A stretch of DNA of 64,000 nucleotides from Phaeobacter sp. J2-8 (GTDB lineage Bacteria; Pseudomonadota; Alphaproteobacteria; Rhodobacterales; Rhodobacteraceae), in NCBI RefSeq assembly GCF_022867865.1, contig NZ_JALIEC010000009.1:1-64000 (forward strand). Reading direction: 5' to 3'. Positions 36,769-46,815 of this stretch are shown here, piece by piece; the stretch's first letter is position 1, and every line of letters begins with the position of its first letter. The notes beneath the pieces were generated by a model. It did not search any database, was not told the DNA's origin, and worked only from the letters and a program-made list of their open reading frames with translations. A program made the position numbers and the translations under genes.

Positions 36769-37698
36769 TCAGCCACGGTTGGCCAGCTCGACCTCCAGCA
36801 GGTCAACCAGCCGCTGACAGATCGGCGTGATCGGGCGGTCGCGCTTGCGCACCAATTGATAGGGCGACAGAACCAGGCTCTCCTTCATGTTCAGCGTCGC
36901 CCATCGCCCGCCGCCCCCGGTGTCCAGCAGGTTCAGAACCTCTTTTGACACGGCGGCAACTGCGTCGCTATCGTGCAAACAGGCCAGAGCCACCAGCAAG
37001 GATGCGGTGTCGACAATGTCCTTGGGCATGGCCAGCCCACCGTTCAGGAACGCTTGTTCCACCGCCTCGCGGATTGGCATCCCACGGCCCTGAATGACCC
37101 AGCTGAACTCTGCCAGTTCGCCAAGGCCAAGCCCGGTGCGATCCGCCAGCGGGTGACCGGCCCGCACCAGATATCCAAGTTCCTCGACCCGACCGGGGCG
37201 GACCTGCAACAGCTGGCTGTCCATGTCGCGCGACATGCGGCACAACACAACGTCCAGATCCCCACGCAACAGGCGTTCCATCAAATCGACACTTGGCGCG
37301 ACATCAATGCTGACCGTGGCGGATTTGGCCGTGCGCTTCAGATTCTGCACCGCCGGCACCACAACGCCAACCGCCGCGCCGGTCACCGCCCCGATCCGCA
37401 CCACCCCGGCCCGGCCCCGGCGATAGGCCTCGACCTCTTGTGCGATGCCTTCCAGATCGCCGACCACGGTGCTGGCATGGCTGGCGACCACCTCGCCGAT
37501 CAGGGTCAGCCGCATCCCCTTGGAGTGACGATCAAACAGCGGCTCCCCCACCAGCCTCTCGACCTCGGACAGGGTCCGCGAGGCCGCAGGTTGCGTGATG
37601 GCCAGCCGCTGCGCCGCAAGCGAAATCTGGCCCGTTTCGGCGATGGCATGCACCAACCGCAAATGCCGCAGCCGGAAATGGGAAATCGGTGTCTTCAT
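36769..37698 (-). CDS. gbpR: LysR-family regulator, GbpR-like
   Basis: 309-residue LysR regulator with an N-terminal helix-turn-helix ([32 protein letters not shown], residues 12-43) and a substrate-binding domain. It is divergent from chvE, exactly the arrangement of gbpR-chvE in Agrobacterium, where GbpR activates chvE in response to galactose, arabinose or fucose. The name rests on this synteny plus LysR identity. The spacer (37699-37849) holds ATACC/GGTAT half-sites about 30 bp apart. Confidence 0.8.
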   Translation of the reverse strand: MKTPISHFRLRHLRLVHAIAETGQISLAAQRLAITQPAASRTLSEVERLVGEPLFDRHSKGMRLTLIGEVVASHASTVVGDLEGIAQEVEAYRRGRAGVVRIGAVTGAAVGVVVPAVQNLKRTAKSATVSIDVAPSVDLMERLLRGDLDVVLCRMSRDMDSQLLQVRPGRVEELGYLVRAGHPLADRTGLGLGELAEFSWVIQGRGMPIREAVEQAFLNGGLAMPKDIVDTASLLVALACLHDSDAVAAVSKEVLNLLDTGGGGRWATLNMKESLVLSPYQLVRKRDRPITPICQRLVDLLEVELANRG

Positions 37699-37849
37699 CC
37701 CAGCATTATACCAGAAAATGCATGCAAGACGTCACAGGTATCATTTGACGGTTATGCAAAAAACGCCAAACTGCGACATGTTCGACACCAAGTCGGATTC
37801 CAAAGAACAAGACGCACAGATCATTTCACGTGCGCAATGGGAGGATACC

Positions 37850-38914
37850 ATGAAGACTTTCACAACGGGGCTCAGCGCCCTGGCCCTTGGCGTTGGACTT
37901 CTGACCGCGCCCGCAATCGCCCAGGACAAAGGCACAATTGGCATCGCCATGCCGACCAAATCCTCGGCGCGTTGGATTTCCGACGGCACATCCATGGTCG
38001 AACAATTTGAAGCGGCCGGATACACCGCCGACCTGCAATACGCCGAAGATGACATCCCGAACCAGCTGAACCAGATCGAAAACATGATCACCAAAGGTGT
38101 GGATGTTCTGGTCATCGCGGCCATCGACGGCACCACATTGTCGAACGCGCTGGAAAACGCGCATTTCGCCGGGATCAAGACCATCGCCTATGACCGTCTG
38201 ATCCGTGACAGCGAATATGTCGACTATTACGCCACCTTCGACAACTTCAAGGTTGGCGTGCAACAGGCAACCAGCGTTGTCGATGGCATGAAGGCGCGGT
38301 TCCCGGATGTGAAGCCGTGGAATGTCGAGCTGTTCGGCGGCTCGCCCGACGACAACAACGCCTATTTCTTCTATGATGGTGGCATGTCGGTGCTGCAACC
38401 GCTGATCGACGACGGCACAATCAACATCGTGTCGGGCCAGATGGGCATGGACACTGTCGGCACGCTGCGCTGGGATGGTGCGGTCGCACAGGCCCGTATG
38501 GATAACCTGTTGTCGGCACATTACACCGACACCACCGTGCATGGGGTGCTCAGCCCCTATGACGGGCTGTCGATTGGCATCCTGTCGTCGCTCAAAGGTG
38601 TCGGATATGGCTCTGGCGATCTGGAAATGCCGATTGTGTCGGGCCAGGACGCCGAATTGCAATCCATCAAATCCATCATTGCGGGCGAACAATATTCGAC
38701 CGTCTTCAAGGACACCCGTGAACTGGCCCGCGTAACCGTGGGCATGGTCGAGGCCTTGCTGCAAGGCGGCGAGCCGGAAATCAACGACACCGAAACCTAT
38801 GACAACGGCGTCAAGGTTGTCCCCTCTTACCTGCTGGAACCGGTCTCGGTTGATGGCTCCAACTACGAGGCGATTGTCCTCGACTGGGGCTATCATTCCA
38901 AAGACGACCTGTAA
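37850..38914 (+). CDS. chvE: Multiple-sugar-binding periplasmic protein ChvE
   Basis: 354-residue periplasmic sugar-binding protein with a Sec signal ([18 protein letters not shown], cleavage after AIAQ). The mature part begins [21 protein letters not shown], very like ChvE/XylF. Further matches are [32 protein letters not shown] and [12 protein letters not shown]. ChvE binds aldoses such as galactose, arabinose, xylose and glucose. I chose the ATG at 37850, preceded by GGGAGGATACC. The gene heads chvE-gguA-gguB. Confidence 0.93.
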   Translation: MKTFTTGLSALALGVGLLTAPAIAQDKGTIGIAMPTKSSARWISDGTSMVEQFEAAGYTADLQYAEDDIPNQLNQIENMITKGVDVLVIAAIDGTTLSNALENAHFAGIKTIAYDRLIRDSEYVDYYATFDNFKVGVQQATSVVDGMKARFPDVKPWNVELFGGSPDDNNAYFFYDGGMSVLQPLIDDGTINIVSGQMGMDTVGTLRWDGAVAQARMDNLLSAHYTDTTVHGVLSPYDGLSIGILSSLKGVGYGSGDLEMPIVSGQDAELQSIKSIIAGEQYSTVFKDTRELARVTVGMVEALLQGGEPEINDTETYDNGVKVVPSYLLEPVSVDGSNYEAIVLDWGYHSKDDL

Positions 38915-38988
38915 TCGCATTATCCAAATACCGCCTGGCCCGCGCTTCTGCGGGCCGGGCGCCACCAAACCTTGGGAGGGGGCCGCTC

Positions 38989-40509
38989 GTGCAGACGCTG
39001 CTGGAAATGCGCAACATCACCAAGACCTTTCCGGGGGTCAAGGCGCTGGACAATGTGAATCTGAAGGTCGCGCAAGGCGAAATTCATGCACTTGTCGGCG
39101 AAAACGGAGCCGGGAAATCCACGTTGATGAAAGTGTTGTCCGGGGTTTACCCGCAGGGCAGCTATGACGGCGAAATCCATTACGATGGCCAGATCGCCGG
39201 ATTTGGCGGGATCTCTGACAGCGAAAAGCTGGGCATCATCATCATTCACCAGGAACTGGCGCTGGTGCCGCTGCTGTCGATTGCCGAAAACCTGTTTGTC
39301 GGCAATGAAAACGCCAAGGGCGGGATCATCAACTGGCCGGAAACATTCCGAAAGACCGAGGCGCTGTTGAAAAAGGTCGGGCTGGCCGAACAACCCTCTG
39401 CCATGGTCGACAGTCTGGGGGTTGGCAAACAACAGCTGGTCGAGATTGCCAAAGCGCTGTCCAAGGATGTGCGCCTGTTGATCCTTGACGAACCCACCGC
39501 CGCCCTGTCGGAATCCGACAGTCAGGCGTTGCTGGATTTGCTGCTGGAGCTCAAGGAACAGGGCGTGACCTCGATTGTCATCAGCCACAAACTGAACGAA
39601 GTGCGCCGCATTGCCGATACCATCACCGTGATCCGCGATGGCGCAACCGTGTCGACGCTGGACGCGAAAAAGGAACCGATCACCGAAGACCGCATCGTGC
39701 ATGACATGGTTGGTCGCGATATGTCGGCGCGCTATCCCGAACGGGAACGCCGCGCCGGGGACAAGCTTTTGGAAGTGCAGAACTGGAACGTCTGGCACCC
39801 CGAACATGCCACCCGTCAGGTGATCCGCGACATCAATTTCCATGTCCGCGCCGGCGAGGTTGTCGGCATTGCCGGGCTGATGGGGGCCGGGCGCACCGAA
39901 CTGGCGATGAGCCTGTTTGGCCGCAGCTATGGCCGCAACATCACCGGCAGCGTCAAGCTGCGCGGCAAGGACATCGACACATCCACCGTCGCCACCGCGA
40001 TCCGCAACGGGCTGGCCTATGTCACCGAAGACCGCAAGGAACTTGGCCTGATCCTCGAGGACAGCATTCAACGCAACATCACCCTGGCCAATCTGCCAGA
40101 TGTGGCGAAATCGGGCGTCATCAACGAAGCCGAGGAAACCAAGGTCGCCGAACAATATCGCGGCGCAATGCGCATCCGCACGCCCAGCGTGTTCCAGAAG
40201 GTAATGAACCTTTCTGGCGGCAATCAGCAGAAGGTTGTGCTGTCGAAATGGCTGTTCACCGGGCCAGAGGTGCTGATCCTGGATGAGCCAACCCGCGGCA
40301 TCGACGTGGGCGCGAAATTCGAAATCTACGGCATCATCAACGATCTTTCTGCCGCTGGCAAAGGCGTGCTGATGATCAGCTCTGAAATGCCGGAACTCTT
40401 GGGCATGTGCGATCGTGTCTATGTCATGAACCAAGGCGGTTTCGTCGGCGAGCTTTCCGCCGAAGACGCCAGCCAAGAGCGCATCATGTCGCTGATCGTA
40501 ACCGAATAG
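38989..40509 (+). CDS. gguA: Sugar ABC transporter ATP-binding protein GguA
   Basis: 506-residue tandem ABC ATPase of the XylG/MmsA group. Domain 1: GENGAGKST near residue 38, [10 protein letters not shown] near residue 164. Domain 2: GLMGAGRTE near residue 297, [15 protein letters not shown] near residue 406, [15 protein letters not shown] near residue 428. A GTG start at 38989 has GGGAGGGGG upstream; the first ATG (39007) is less likely. It lies between chvE and gguB. Confidence 0.93.
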   Translation: MQTLLEMRNITKTFPGVKALDNVNLKVAQGEIHALVGENGAGKSTLMKVLSGVYPQGSYDGEIHYDGQIAGFGGISDSEKLGIIIIHQELALVPLLSIAENLFVGNENAKGGIINWPETFRKTEALLKKVGLAEQPSAMVDSLGVGKQQLVEIAKALSKDVRLLILDEPTAALSESDSQALLDLLLELKEQGVTSIVISHKLNEVRRIADTITVIRDGATVSTLDAKKEPITEDRIVHDMVGRDMSARYPERERRAGDKLLEVQNWNVWHPEHATRQVIRDINFHVRAGEVVGIAGLMGAGRTELAMSLFGRSYGRNITGSVKLRGKDIDTSTVATAIRNGLAYVTEDRKELGLILEDSIQRNITLANLPDVAKSGVINEAEETKVAEQYRGAMRIRTPSVFQKVMNLSGGNQQKVVLSKWLFTGPEVLILDEPTRGIDVGAKFEIYGIINDLSAAGKGVLMISSEMPELLGMCDRVYVMNQGGFVGELSAEDASQERIMSLIVTE

Positions 40510-40521
40510 GAGGTCCGTGAA

Positions 40522-41724
40522 ATGACCAATTCCGCCCCTCAGGACCAGGCCGCAAAACCCGAAAACGGGATTGCCGGCTATCTCGCCGGACACCTGCGCG
40601 AATATGGGCTTTTGTTCGCGCTGATTGCGATCATGGTGTTTTTTCAGATCGTGACCAACGGCACGCTTTTGAAGCCGGTGAACATCACCAATCTGTTTCT
40701 GCAAAACAGCTATATCATCATCATGGCGCTTGGCATGTTGGTGGTCATTGTGGGGGGCAATATCGACCTCTCGGTCGGCTCTGTCATGGGATTTATCGGC
40801 GCGCTTGCGGCGGTGATGATCGTCAACTGGGAGGTGCCGGTCGGCCTGACCATTCTTGCCTGTCTGGTGGTTGGCATCCTGATCGGTGCGGCCCAGGGGT
40901 ATTGGGTTGCCTATTGGAAAATCCCCAGCTTTATCGTGACCTTGGCGGGCATGTTGGTGTTTCGCGGGCTGTCGCTTTGGCTGCTTGAGGGCCAGTCGGT
41001 TGGTCCCTTTCCGAAAACCTTTCAGCTTCTGTCGACGGGGTTTGTCCCTGATGTCTTTGGCGTCGGGCGGCCCAATGCCACGGCCCTTGCCGTCGGGATC
41101 ATTGCCGCCGGCGCCAGCGTCTGGATGGGTCTGCGCAAACGCGCCCGCAACAAGGCCTATGGGATCGAAGACGAACCGACAGCGTTCTTTATTGCCCGCA
41201 ATGTGATTGTGGCCGGCGCGCTTTTGTTCGTGATCTACAAATTGTCGACCTTTCGCGGACTGCCAAACGTGCTGATCACCATGGGCATTCTGACAATCAT
41301 CTATGCCTTTCTGACCGAACAGACGACAATTGGCCGCCGGATCTATGCGCTTGGCGGCAATGAAAAGGCCGCGAAACTTTCGGGCATCCCCACCGAACGG
41401 CTGACGTTCCTGACCTTCGTCAATATGGGGTTGCTGGCGGCGCTGGCGGGTCTGATCTTTGCTGCGCGGCTGAACACCGCAACGCCCAAGGCCGGTTTCG
41501 CGGTCGAGCTGGACGTGATCGCGGCGGTGTTTATCGGCGGCGCGTCGATGTCCGGCGGCGTGGGCAAGATTGTCGGCGCGGTTGTCGGTGCCTTTATCAT
41601 GGGCGTGATGAACAACGGCATGTCGATCATGGGCATTGGCATTGATTATCAACAGGTGATCAAGGGCCTCGTGCTGCTCGCTGCCGTGATCTTCGATGTC
41701 TACAACAAACAAAAACAAGGCTAA
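40522..41724 (+). CDS. gguB: Sugar ABC transporter permease GguB
   Basis: 400-residue inner-membrane permease of the XylH/GguB type with about ten hydrophobic segments. Signatures are GGNIDLSVGSVMGFIGAL near residue 73 and VFIGGASMSGGVGKIVGAVVGA near residue 332. GAGGTCCGTGAA precedes the ATG. It completes the ChvE-GguA-GguB importer for aldose sugars. Confidence 0.93.
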   Translation: MTNSAPQDQAAKPENGIAGYLAGHLREYGLLFALIAIMVFFQIVTNGTLLKPVNITNLFLQNSYIIIMALGMLVVIVGGNIDLSVGSVMGFIGALAAVMIVNWEVPVGLTILACLVVGILIGAAQGYWVAYWKIPSFIVTLAGMLVFRGLSLWLLEGQSVGPFPKTFQLLSTGFVPDVFGVGRPNATALAVGIIAAGASVWMGLRKRARNKAYGIEDEPTAFFIARNVIVAGALLFVIYKLSTFRGLPNVLITMGILTIIYAFLTEQTTIGRRIYALGGNEKAAKLSGIPTERLTFLTFVNMGLLAALAGLIFAARLNTATPKAGFAVELDVIAAVFIGGASMSGGVGKIVGAVVGAFIMGVMNNGMSIMGIGIDYQQVIKGLVLLAAVIFDVYNKQKQG

Positions 41725-41731
41725 AGGCAGC

Positions 41732-41752
41732 GGTGCGCCGTCGAGGCGCACC
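41732..41752 (+). promoter_or_regulatory. Intercistronic hairpin after gguB
   Basis: GGTGCGCC-GTCGA-GGCGCACC is a perfect 8-bp stem with a 5-nt loop, without a T-run. It may be an RNA-processing or stability hairpin that uncouples the transporter genes from the catabolic genes that follow. Confidence 0.6.
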
Positions 41753-41823
41753 CTCCCCGCCCGCCTTGGGCTGTGCTCTCTGGGCGCATCCCGGTCCGGC
41801 CCCCGCGCCCGAAAGAGGAAGAT

Positions 41824-43565
41824 ATGACCTTTACCCCCGCCAATTGGCCCCGAAAACTACGCTCGCAGGAATGGTATGGCGGCACCAGCCGCGACAATAT
41901 CTATCACCGGGGCTGGCTGAAAAATCAGGGCTATCCCGACGATCTGTTTGATGGCCGCCCGGTGATTGGCATTCTCAACACCTGGTCGGATCTGACGCCC
42001 TGTAACGGGCATCTGCGCGATCTGGCAGAAAAGGTGAAGGCCGCGTCTGGGAGGCCGGGGGTTTCCCGCTTGAGGTGCCGGTGTTCAGCGCATCCGAAAA
42101 CACATTCCGTCCGACGGCGATGATGTATCGCAACCTTGCCGCCCTCGCGGTCGAAGAGGTCATGCGCGCCCAGCCGATTGACGGCGCGGTCCTGCTGGTC
42201 GGCTGTGACAAGACCACGCCAAGCCTGATCATGGGGGCGGCTTCGACCGATCTGCCGTCCATCGTCGTCACCGGCGGGCCGATGCTGAACGGCTGGTTCC
42301 GCGGCGAACGTGTCGGCAGCGGCACCGCGCTTTGGCAGATGTCCGAGGACATCAAGGCCGGCAAGATGTCACAAGAAGATTTCCTTGAGGCCGAACAGGC
42401 GATGAGCCGGTCCTCTGGCACCTGCAACACCATGGGCACCGCCAGCACCATGGCCAGCATGGCCGAGGCGCTTGGCATGGCGCTGTCCGGCAATGCCGCG
42501 ATCCCCGGTGTCGATGCCCGCCGTCGGGTGATGGCGCAGCTGACCGGACGGCGCATCGTGCAGATGGTCAAGGATGATCTGAAGCCTTCGGATGTGATGA
42601 CCCGCGCCGCGTTCGAAAACGCGATCCGGGTCAATGGCGCGATTGGTGGGTCGACCAATGCGGTCATTCACCTAATGGCCATGGCTGGGCGCGTCGGCAT
42701 TGACCTGACGCTGGACGATTGGGACCGGCTGGGCCGCGACGTGCCGACCATCGTCAATCTGATGCCCTCGGGCAAATACCTGATGGAGGAATTTTTCTAC
42801 GCCGGCGGCTTGCCCGTGGTCATGCGCCGACTGGCCGAGGCCGGGATGTTGCACAAGGATGCGCTGACCGTGTCCGGCGGCGCGGTCTGGGACGAGGTCA
42901 AGGATGCCCGGAACTGGAACGAGGACGTGATCCTGCCTGCGGAAAAGGCGCTGACCCAACAGGGCGGCATTGCTGTTCTGCGCGGCAATCTTGCGCCCGA
43001 TGGCGCGGTGCTCAAACCTTCGGCCGCCAGCCCGCATTTGATGGCGCATCGCGGTCGCGCCGTGGTGTTCGAGGACATCGACGACTACAAGGCCAAGATC
43101 AACGATGACGCGCTCGACATCGACGAAACCTGTGTGATGGTGCTGAAAAACTGTGGCCCGCGCGGCTATCCCGGCATGGCCGAGGTCGGCAATATGGGCC
43201 TGCCGCCCAAGGTGCTGAAAAAGGGCATCACCGATATGGTGCGCATTTCCGACGCGCGCATGTCCGGCACCGCCTATGGCACCGTGGTGCTGCATACCGC
43301 ACCCGAGGCCGCGCGCGGTGGCCCGTTGGCGGTGGTGCGCGATGGCGACATGATCGAACTGGATGTCGCCAACCGCCGTCTGCATCTGGAAATCTCCGAC
43401 GAAGAATTGGCGCGCCGTCTGGCCGATTGGACCGCGCCCGACAACGTGCCGGTCAACGGCTATGAACGCATGTTCCACGACCATGTTCAGGGCGCCGATA
43501 CCGGCGCGGATTTCGACTTTCTTGTCGGCAACCGCGGCAATGCCGTACCAAAGGATTCACATTGA
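41824..43565 (+). CDS. IlvD/Edd-family dehydratase, probable L-arabonate dehydratase (frameshifted)
   Basis: [Fe-S] sugar-acid dehydratase. The first part (from ATG 41824, MTFTPANWPRKLRSQEWYGG) and the second (from about 42045, VPVFSASENTFRPTAMMYRN) are in different frames; one missing G near 42043 accounts for it. Corrected length is about 580 residues, normal for pentonate dehydratases. Cluster cysteines are visible in LTPCNGH, GCDKTTPS and SSGTCNTMGTAS. Neighbouring arabinose/galactose dehydrogenase and 2-keto-3-deoxyarabonate dehydratase genes point to L-arabonate as the substrate. AGAGGAAGAT precedes the start. Confidence 0.85.
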
Positions 43566-44494
43566 TGACCCATAAAATTGCAATCGTAGGCGTCGGCAAG
43601 ATCGCCCGTGACCAACATCTTCCGGCGATTGCCGCCAATAGCGATTTCGATCTGATCGCCACCGCCAGCCGCAATGCCCAGGTTGGTGGCGTGGCGGCCT
43701 ATGGCAATCTTCAGAGCCTGCTGGCGGCGCATGACGATGTCACCTGTGTGTCGCTGTGCACGCCGCCGCAGGCCCGGTACGACGATGCCCGTCTCGCGCT
43801 TGAGGCCGGCCGCCATGTCATGATGGAAAAACCCCCCGGCGCAACCCTGAGCGAGGTGCATGATCTGATCGACCTTGCGGCGGCAAAGGGGCTGACCCTC
43901 TTTACCACCTGGCATTCGCGTCACGCGCCGTCGGTGGCTGCGACCCGTAGCTGGTTGGCGGACAAGGTCATCACCCGCGTCGATATTCAATGGAAAGAAG
44001 ATGTGCGCCATTGGCACCCCGGTCAGGACTGGATCTGGCAAGCCGGCGGTCTGGGTGTCTTTGATCCCGGCATCAACGCGCTGTCGGTGCTGACCGAAAT
44101 CATGCCGCGCGGCATTTTCCTGTCCAAGGCCGACCTGCATTTCCCCGAAAACCGCGATACGCCAGTGGCCGCTGATCTGACGTTTCATGATCCGGGCGGG
44201 GCACAGGTCACCGGCACCTTTGACTGGCTGCATCCCGGCCCGCCGTGCTGGGATATTCATATCGAAACCACCACCGGCAAGGCCACCCTGTCCGAAGGCG
44301 GCGCAACCCTGTCAATGGACGGCGCCGCACAGGAGGCCGGGAAAGCACTTATCGGCGAATACCCGTCGCTTTACGTGCGCTTTGCCGATCTGCTCGCCGC
44401 CGGAGAGAGCGACACAGACCTCTCCCCGATGCGCCATGTCGCAGATGCCTTTACCCTTGGCCGCCGGGCCAATGTCGCGCCATTTGAATGGTAA
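43565..44494 (+). CDS. Gfo/Idh-family D-galactose/L-arabinose 1-dehydrogenase
   Basis: 309 residues from the second ATG (43565). Rossmann motif VGVGKIARDQHLPAI near residue 9, VMMEKPPGATLSEV near residue 90 and FTTWHSRHAPSVAATRSWL near residue 117 closely resemble D-galactose 1-dehydrogenase and L-arabinose 1-dehydrogenase of oxidative pentose pathways. WHPGQDWIWQAGGLGVFDPGINAL near residue 158 is also conserved. It oxidises the sugar to its lactone with NAD(P). It abuts the arabonate dehydratase gene. Confidence 0.88.
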   Translation: MTHKIAIVGVGKIARDQHLPAIAANSDFDLIATASRNAQVGGVAAYGNLQSLLAAHDDVTCVSLCTPPQARYDDARLALEAGRHVMMEKPPGATLSEVHDLIDLAAAKGLTLFTTWHSRHAPSVAATRSWLADKVITRVDIQWKEDVRHWHPGQDWIWQAGGLGVFDPGINALSVLTEIMPRGIFLSKADLHFPENRDTPVAADLTFHDPGGAQVTGTFDWLHPGPPCWDIHIETTTGKATLSEGGATLSMDGAAQEAGKALIGEYPSLYVRFADLLAAGESDTDLSPMRHVADAFTLGRRANVAPFEW

Positions 44495-44520
44495 GACCCG
44501 AATATCAGGAGACCCACCAA

Positions 44521-45437
44521 TGACCCAACCTTTGACCGGGATTTTGCCCGTCGCCCCCACCCCGTTTCTGGCCGATGGCACGGTCGATTACGACGGCATG
44601 CGCCGGGTGTGCGATTGCCTGATTGATCAGGGCGTAGATGCGATTTGTATCCTTGCCAATTATTCAGAGCAATTCGTGCTGTCCGACGACGAACGTGCCC
44701 AGCTGATGCAGGTCAGTCTGGAACATGTGGCCGGGCGGGTGCCCGTCATCGTCACCACCAGCCATTTTTCCACCGGCATTGCGGTCGAACGGGCCAAAGC
44801 CGCCGATGCCATGGGCGCGGCCATGGTGATGATGATGCCCCCCTATCACGGCACCGGTCTGCGTGCCGATGACGAAGGTATCGTTGAACATTTCCGCGCT
44901 GTCAGCGACGCGATTTCGATCCCGATCATGGTACAGGATGCGCCATTGTCGGGCGTGACCCTGCCGGTGCCGCTTTTGGCGCGTATGGCGCGGGAATTGG
45001 AAAACGTCAGCTATTTCAAGATCGAATGCCCGTTTGCCGCCGACAAGCTGGCCGCGCTGATCGAGGCCGGTGGCGAGCATATTCTGGGGCCATGGGACGG
45101 CGAAGAGGCGGTGACGCTGCTGGCCGATCTGGATGCCGGGGCCACCGCGACGATGACCTCCGGGCTGCAATGCGAACAGATCCGCCCGATTGTCACCAGC
45201 TATCTGGCGGGGGATCATGACGCGGCACTGGCGCAATGGACAAAATGTCTGCCGCTGATCAACCACGAGAACCGGCAATGTGGCCTGCGGGCCTGTAAAA
45301 CCGTGTTCATGGCCGGCGGGGTGATTTCCAGCGACCATGTGCGCCACCCGCTGCGCCCGATGACCGAACGCACGAAGGACCGTTTGCTGTCCTTGGCGCG
45401 CGATCTGGACCTGATTGCCCTGCGCTGGGGCAAATAA
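44521..45437 (+). CDS. 2-dehydro-3-deoxy-L-arabonate dehydratase (DapA family)
   Basis: 305-residue DapA-type TIM barrel. CILANYSEQFVLSDDERAQL near residue 44, PVIVTTSHFSTG near residue 77, MVMMMPPYHGTG near residue 101 and the Schiff-base lysine in VSYFKIECP near residue 163 resemble the L-2-keto-3-deoxyarabonate dehydratase (AraD) of Azospirillum, which forms alpha-ketoglutarate semialdehyde. ILGPWDGEEAVTLLADLDAGAT is also shared. It follows the dehydrogenase and dehydratase, giving three consecutive steps of the oxidative L-arabinose route. The lactonase and a dedicated semialdehyde dehydrogenase are not adjacent. Confidence 0.86.
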
Positions 45438-45456
45438 CCCGGCGCCACATTATGCG

Positions 45457-45488
45457 TTTTCCGGCGGGGTTCAGGCCCCGCCGGAAAA
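45457..45488. terminator. Bidirectional terminator between the arabinose genes and uxuA
   Basis: TTTTCCGGCGGGG-TTCAGG-CCCCGCCGGAAAA is a 13-bp perfect stem with A/T flanks on both sides, between convergent genes. Confidence 0.9.
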
Positions 45489-45510
45489 CTTTCGCTCAGG
45501 CCGCTTTGCT

Positions 45511-46716
45511 TCAGGCCGCGCGATGCGACAACCCGGCAATCACGCCACGCAGTTCCGCCAGTCCCTTGAGCCGCCCGACCAGCGGATACCCCGGCTGGGC
45601 GCGCCGCCCCAGATCGTCGACAATGTCCTGGCCGTGATCCGGCCGGAACGGGATTGACCAATCCGCACGCCCCGCCGCACGCCGCCGGGCTTCTTCATCC
45701 AGAACCGCCGCGACAAGCGCCACCATATCGGTGTCACCGCCCAGATGCTCCGCTTCGTAGAACGAGCCAAAGATGTCGTCGCTTTGCCGTTTGACATTGC
45801 GCAGATGCAGGAAATGCACCTTGTCACCCAACCGTTTCATCATGCCCGGCAGATCATTGTCGGGCCGTGCGCCCAGCGACCCGGAACACAGCGTGACGCC
45901 ATTGGCCGGGCTGTCGACCGCCGCCATCACCGACGTATACTGCGCCTCGGTGGACATGACCCGTGGCAGGCCCAGCAGCGGCACCGGCGGATCATCCGGA
46001 TGGCAGCACAGCCGCACCCCCAGACGTTCGGCGGTGGGCACCACTTCGCTCAGGAAATCTATCAAATTCTGGCGCAGCTGGTCTTCGCTGACGGCGTCAT
46101 ATTCCGCCAGATGGGCGCGCACATCGTCCAGCGTGAAATTCTCGGCCGCGCCGGGCAGTCCGAACACCACGTTTTTCGCCAGTGCCGCCTTGGCGGCATC
46201 ATCCAATGCAGCAAACCGGGCCGAGGCCGCCGCGCGCTGTGCTTCGGTGTAATCGTCCTGCGCCGCCGGCCGTTCCAGAATGAACAGATCAAACGCCGCA
46301 AAATCCACCAGGTCAAACCGCATGCAGGTCGCCCCGTTTGGCAAAGCATAGGCCAGATCCGTGCGCGTCCAATCCAGCACCGGCATGAAATTGTAGCACA
46401 CGACCTCGATCCCGGCAGAGGCGAGGTTTTCCAGGCTGGTGTGGTAATTGGCAATATGGTCGCGCCAGTTGCCTTTTTGCTTTTTGATGTCTTCCGACAC
46501 CGGCAGGCTTTCCACCACGTCCCAGGCCAGACCCGAGGGCGCACCGGACGACATGGTGGCAATCTCTTGCTGGCGTTGGGCAATATCCTTGGGGGTCCAG
46601 ACGGTGCCGGTCGGCACCTGATGCAGCGCGGACACAACCCCCTGCACCCCGGCCTGAAGCATGTCATCCACCGACACCAGATCCTTGGGACCGAACCACC
46701 GCCACGTCTGTTTCAT
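45511..46716 (-). CDS. uxuA: Mannonate dehydratase
   Basis: 401-residue UxuA that dehydrates D-mannonate to 2-keto-3-deoxygluconate in glucuronate catabolism. The N-terminus MKQTWRWFGPKDLVSVDDMLQAG, CHPDDPPVPLLGLPRVMST near residue 247 and HLRNVKR near residue 312 are family signatures. AAGGAAGG precedes the ATG. It shares the catabolic neighbourhood but faces the arabinose genes; no other glucuronate gene is adjacent. About 99 bp separate it from the ABC gene upstream. Confidence 0.95.
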   Translation of the reverse strand: MKQTWRWFGPKDLVSVDDMLQAGVQGVVSALHQVPTGTVWTPKDIAQRQQEIATMSSGAPSGLAWDVVESLPVSEDIKKQKGNWRDHIANYHTSLENLASAGIEVVCYNFMPVLDWTRTDLAYALPNGATCMRFDLVDFAAFDLFILERPAAQDDYTEAQRAAASARFAALDDAAKAALAKNVVFGLPGAAENFTLDDVRAHLAEYDAVSEDQLRQNLIDFLSEVVPTAERLGVRLCCHPDDPPVPLLGLPRVMSTEAQYTSVMAAVDSPANGVTLCSGSLGARPDNDLPGMMKRLGDKVHFLHLRNVKRQSDDIFGSFYEAEHLGGDTDMVALVAAVLDEEARRRAAGRADWSIPFRPDHGQDIVDDLGRRAQPGYPLVGRLKGLAELRGVIAGLSHRAA

Positions 46717-46815
46717 CGCTTGCCTTCCTTACCAATTTGCCACGTACTTAGCACCTTGGAAAAGTTGTGACTAGTATGCAAGTGCACCGTGCCGCGGTTC
46801 GCCCCCTGTTCCGCC

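Noticed and set aside
38920-41751. Uninterrupted 943-codon frame opposite gguA and gguB
   Set aside because: It is a mirror of GC-rich codon usage on the real genes. The protein is rich in His, Arg, Gln and Asp without any recognisable domain, and gguA/gguB are beyond doubt.
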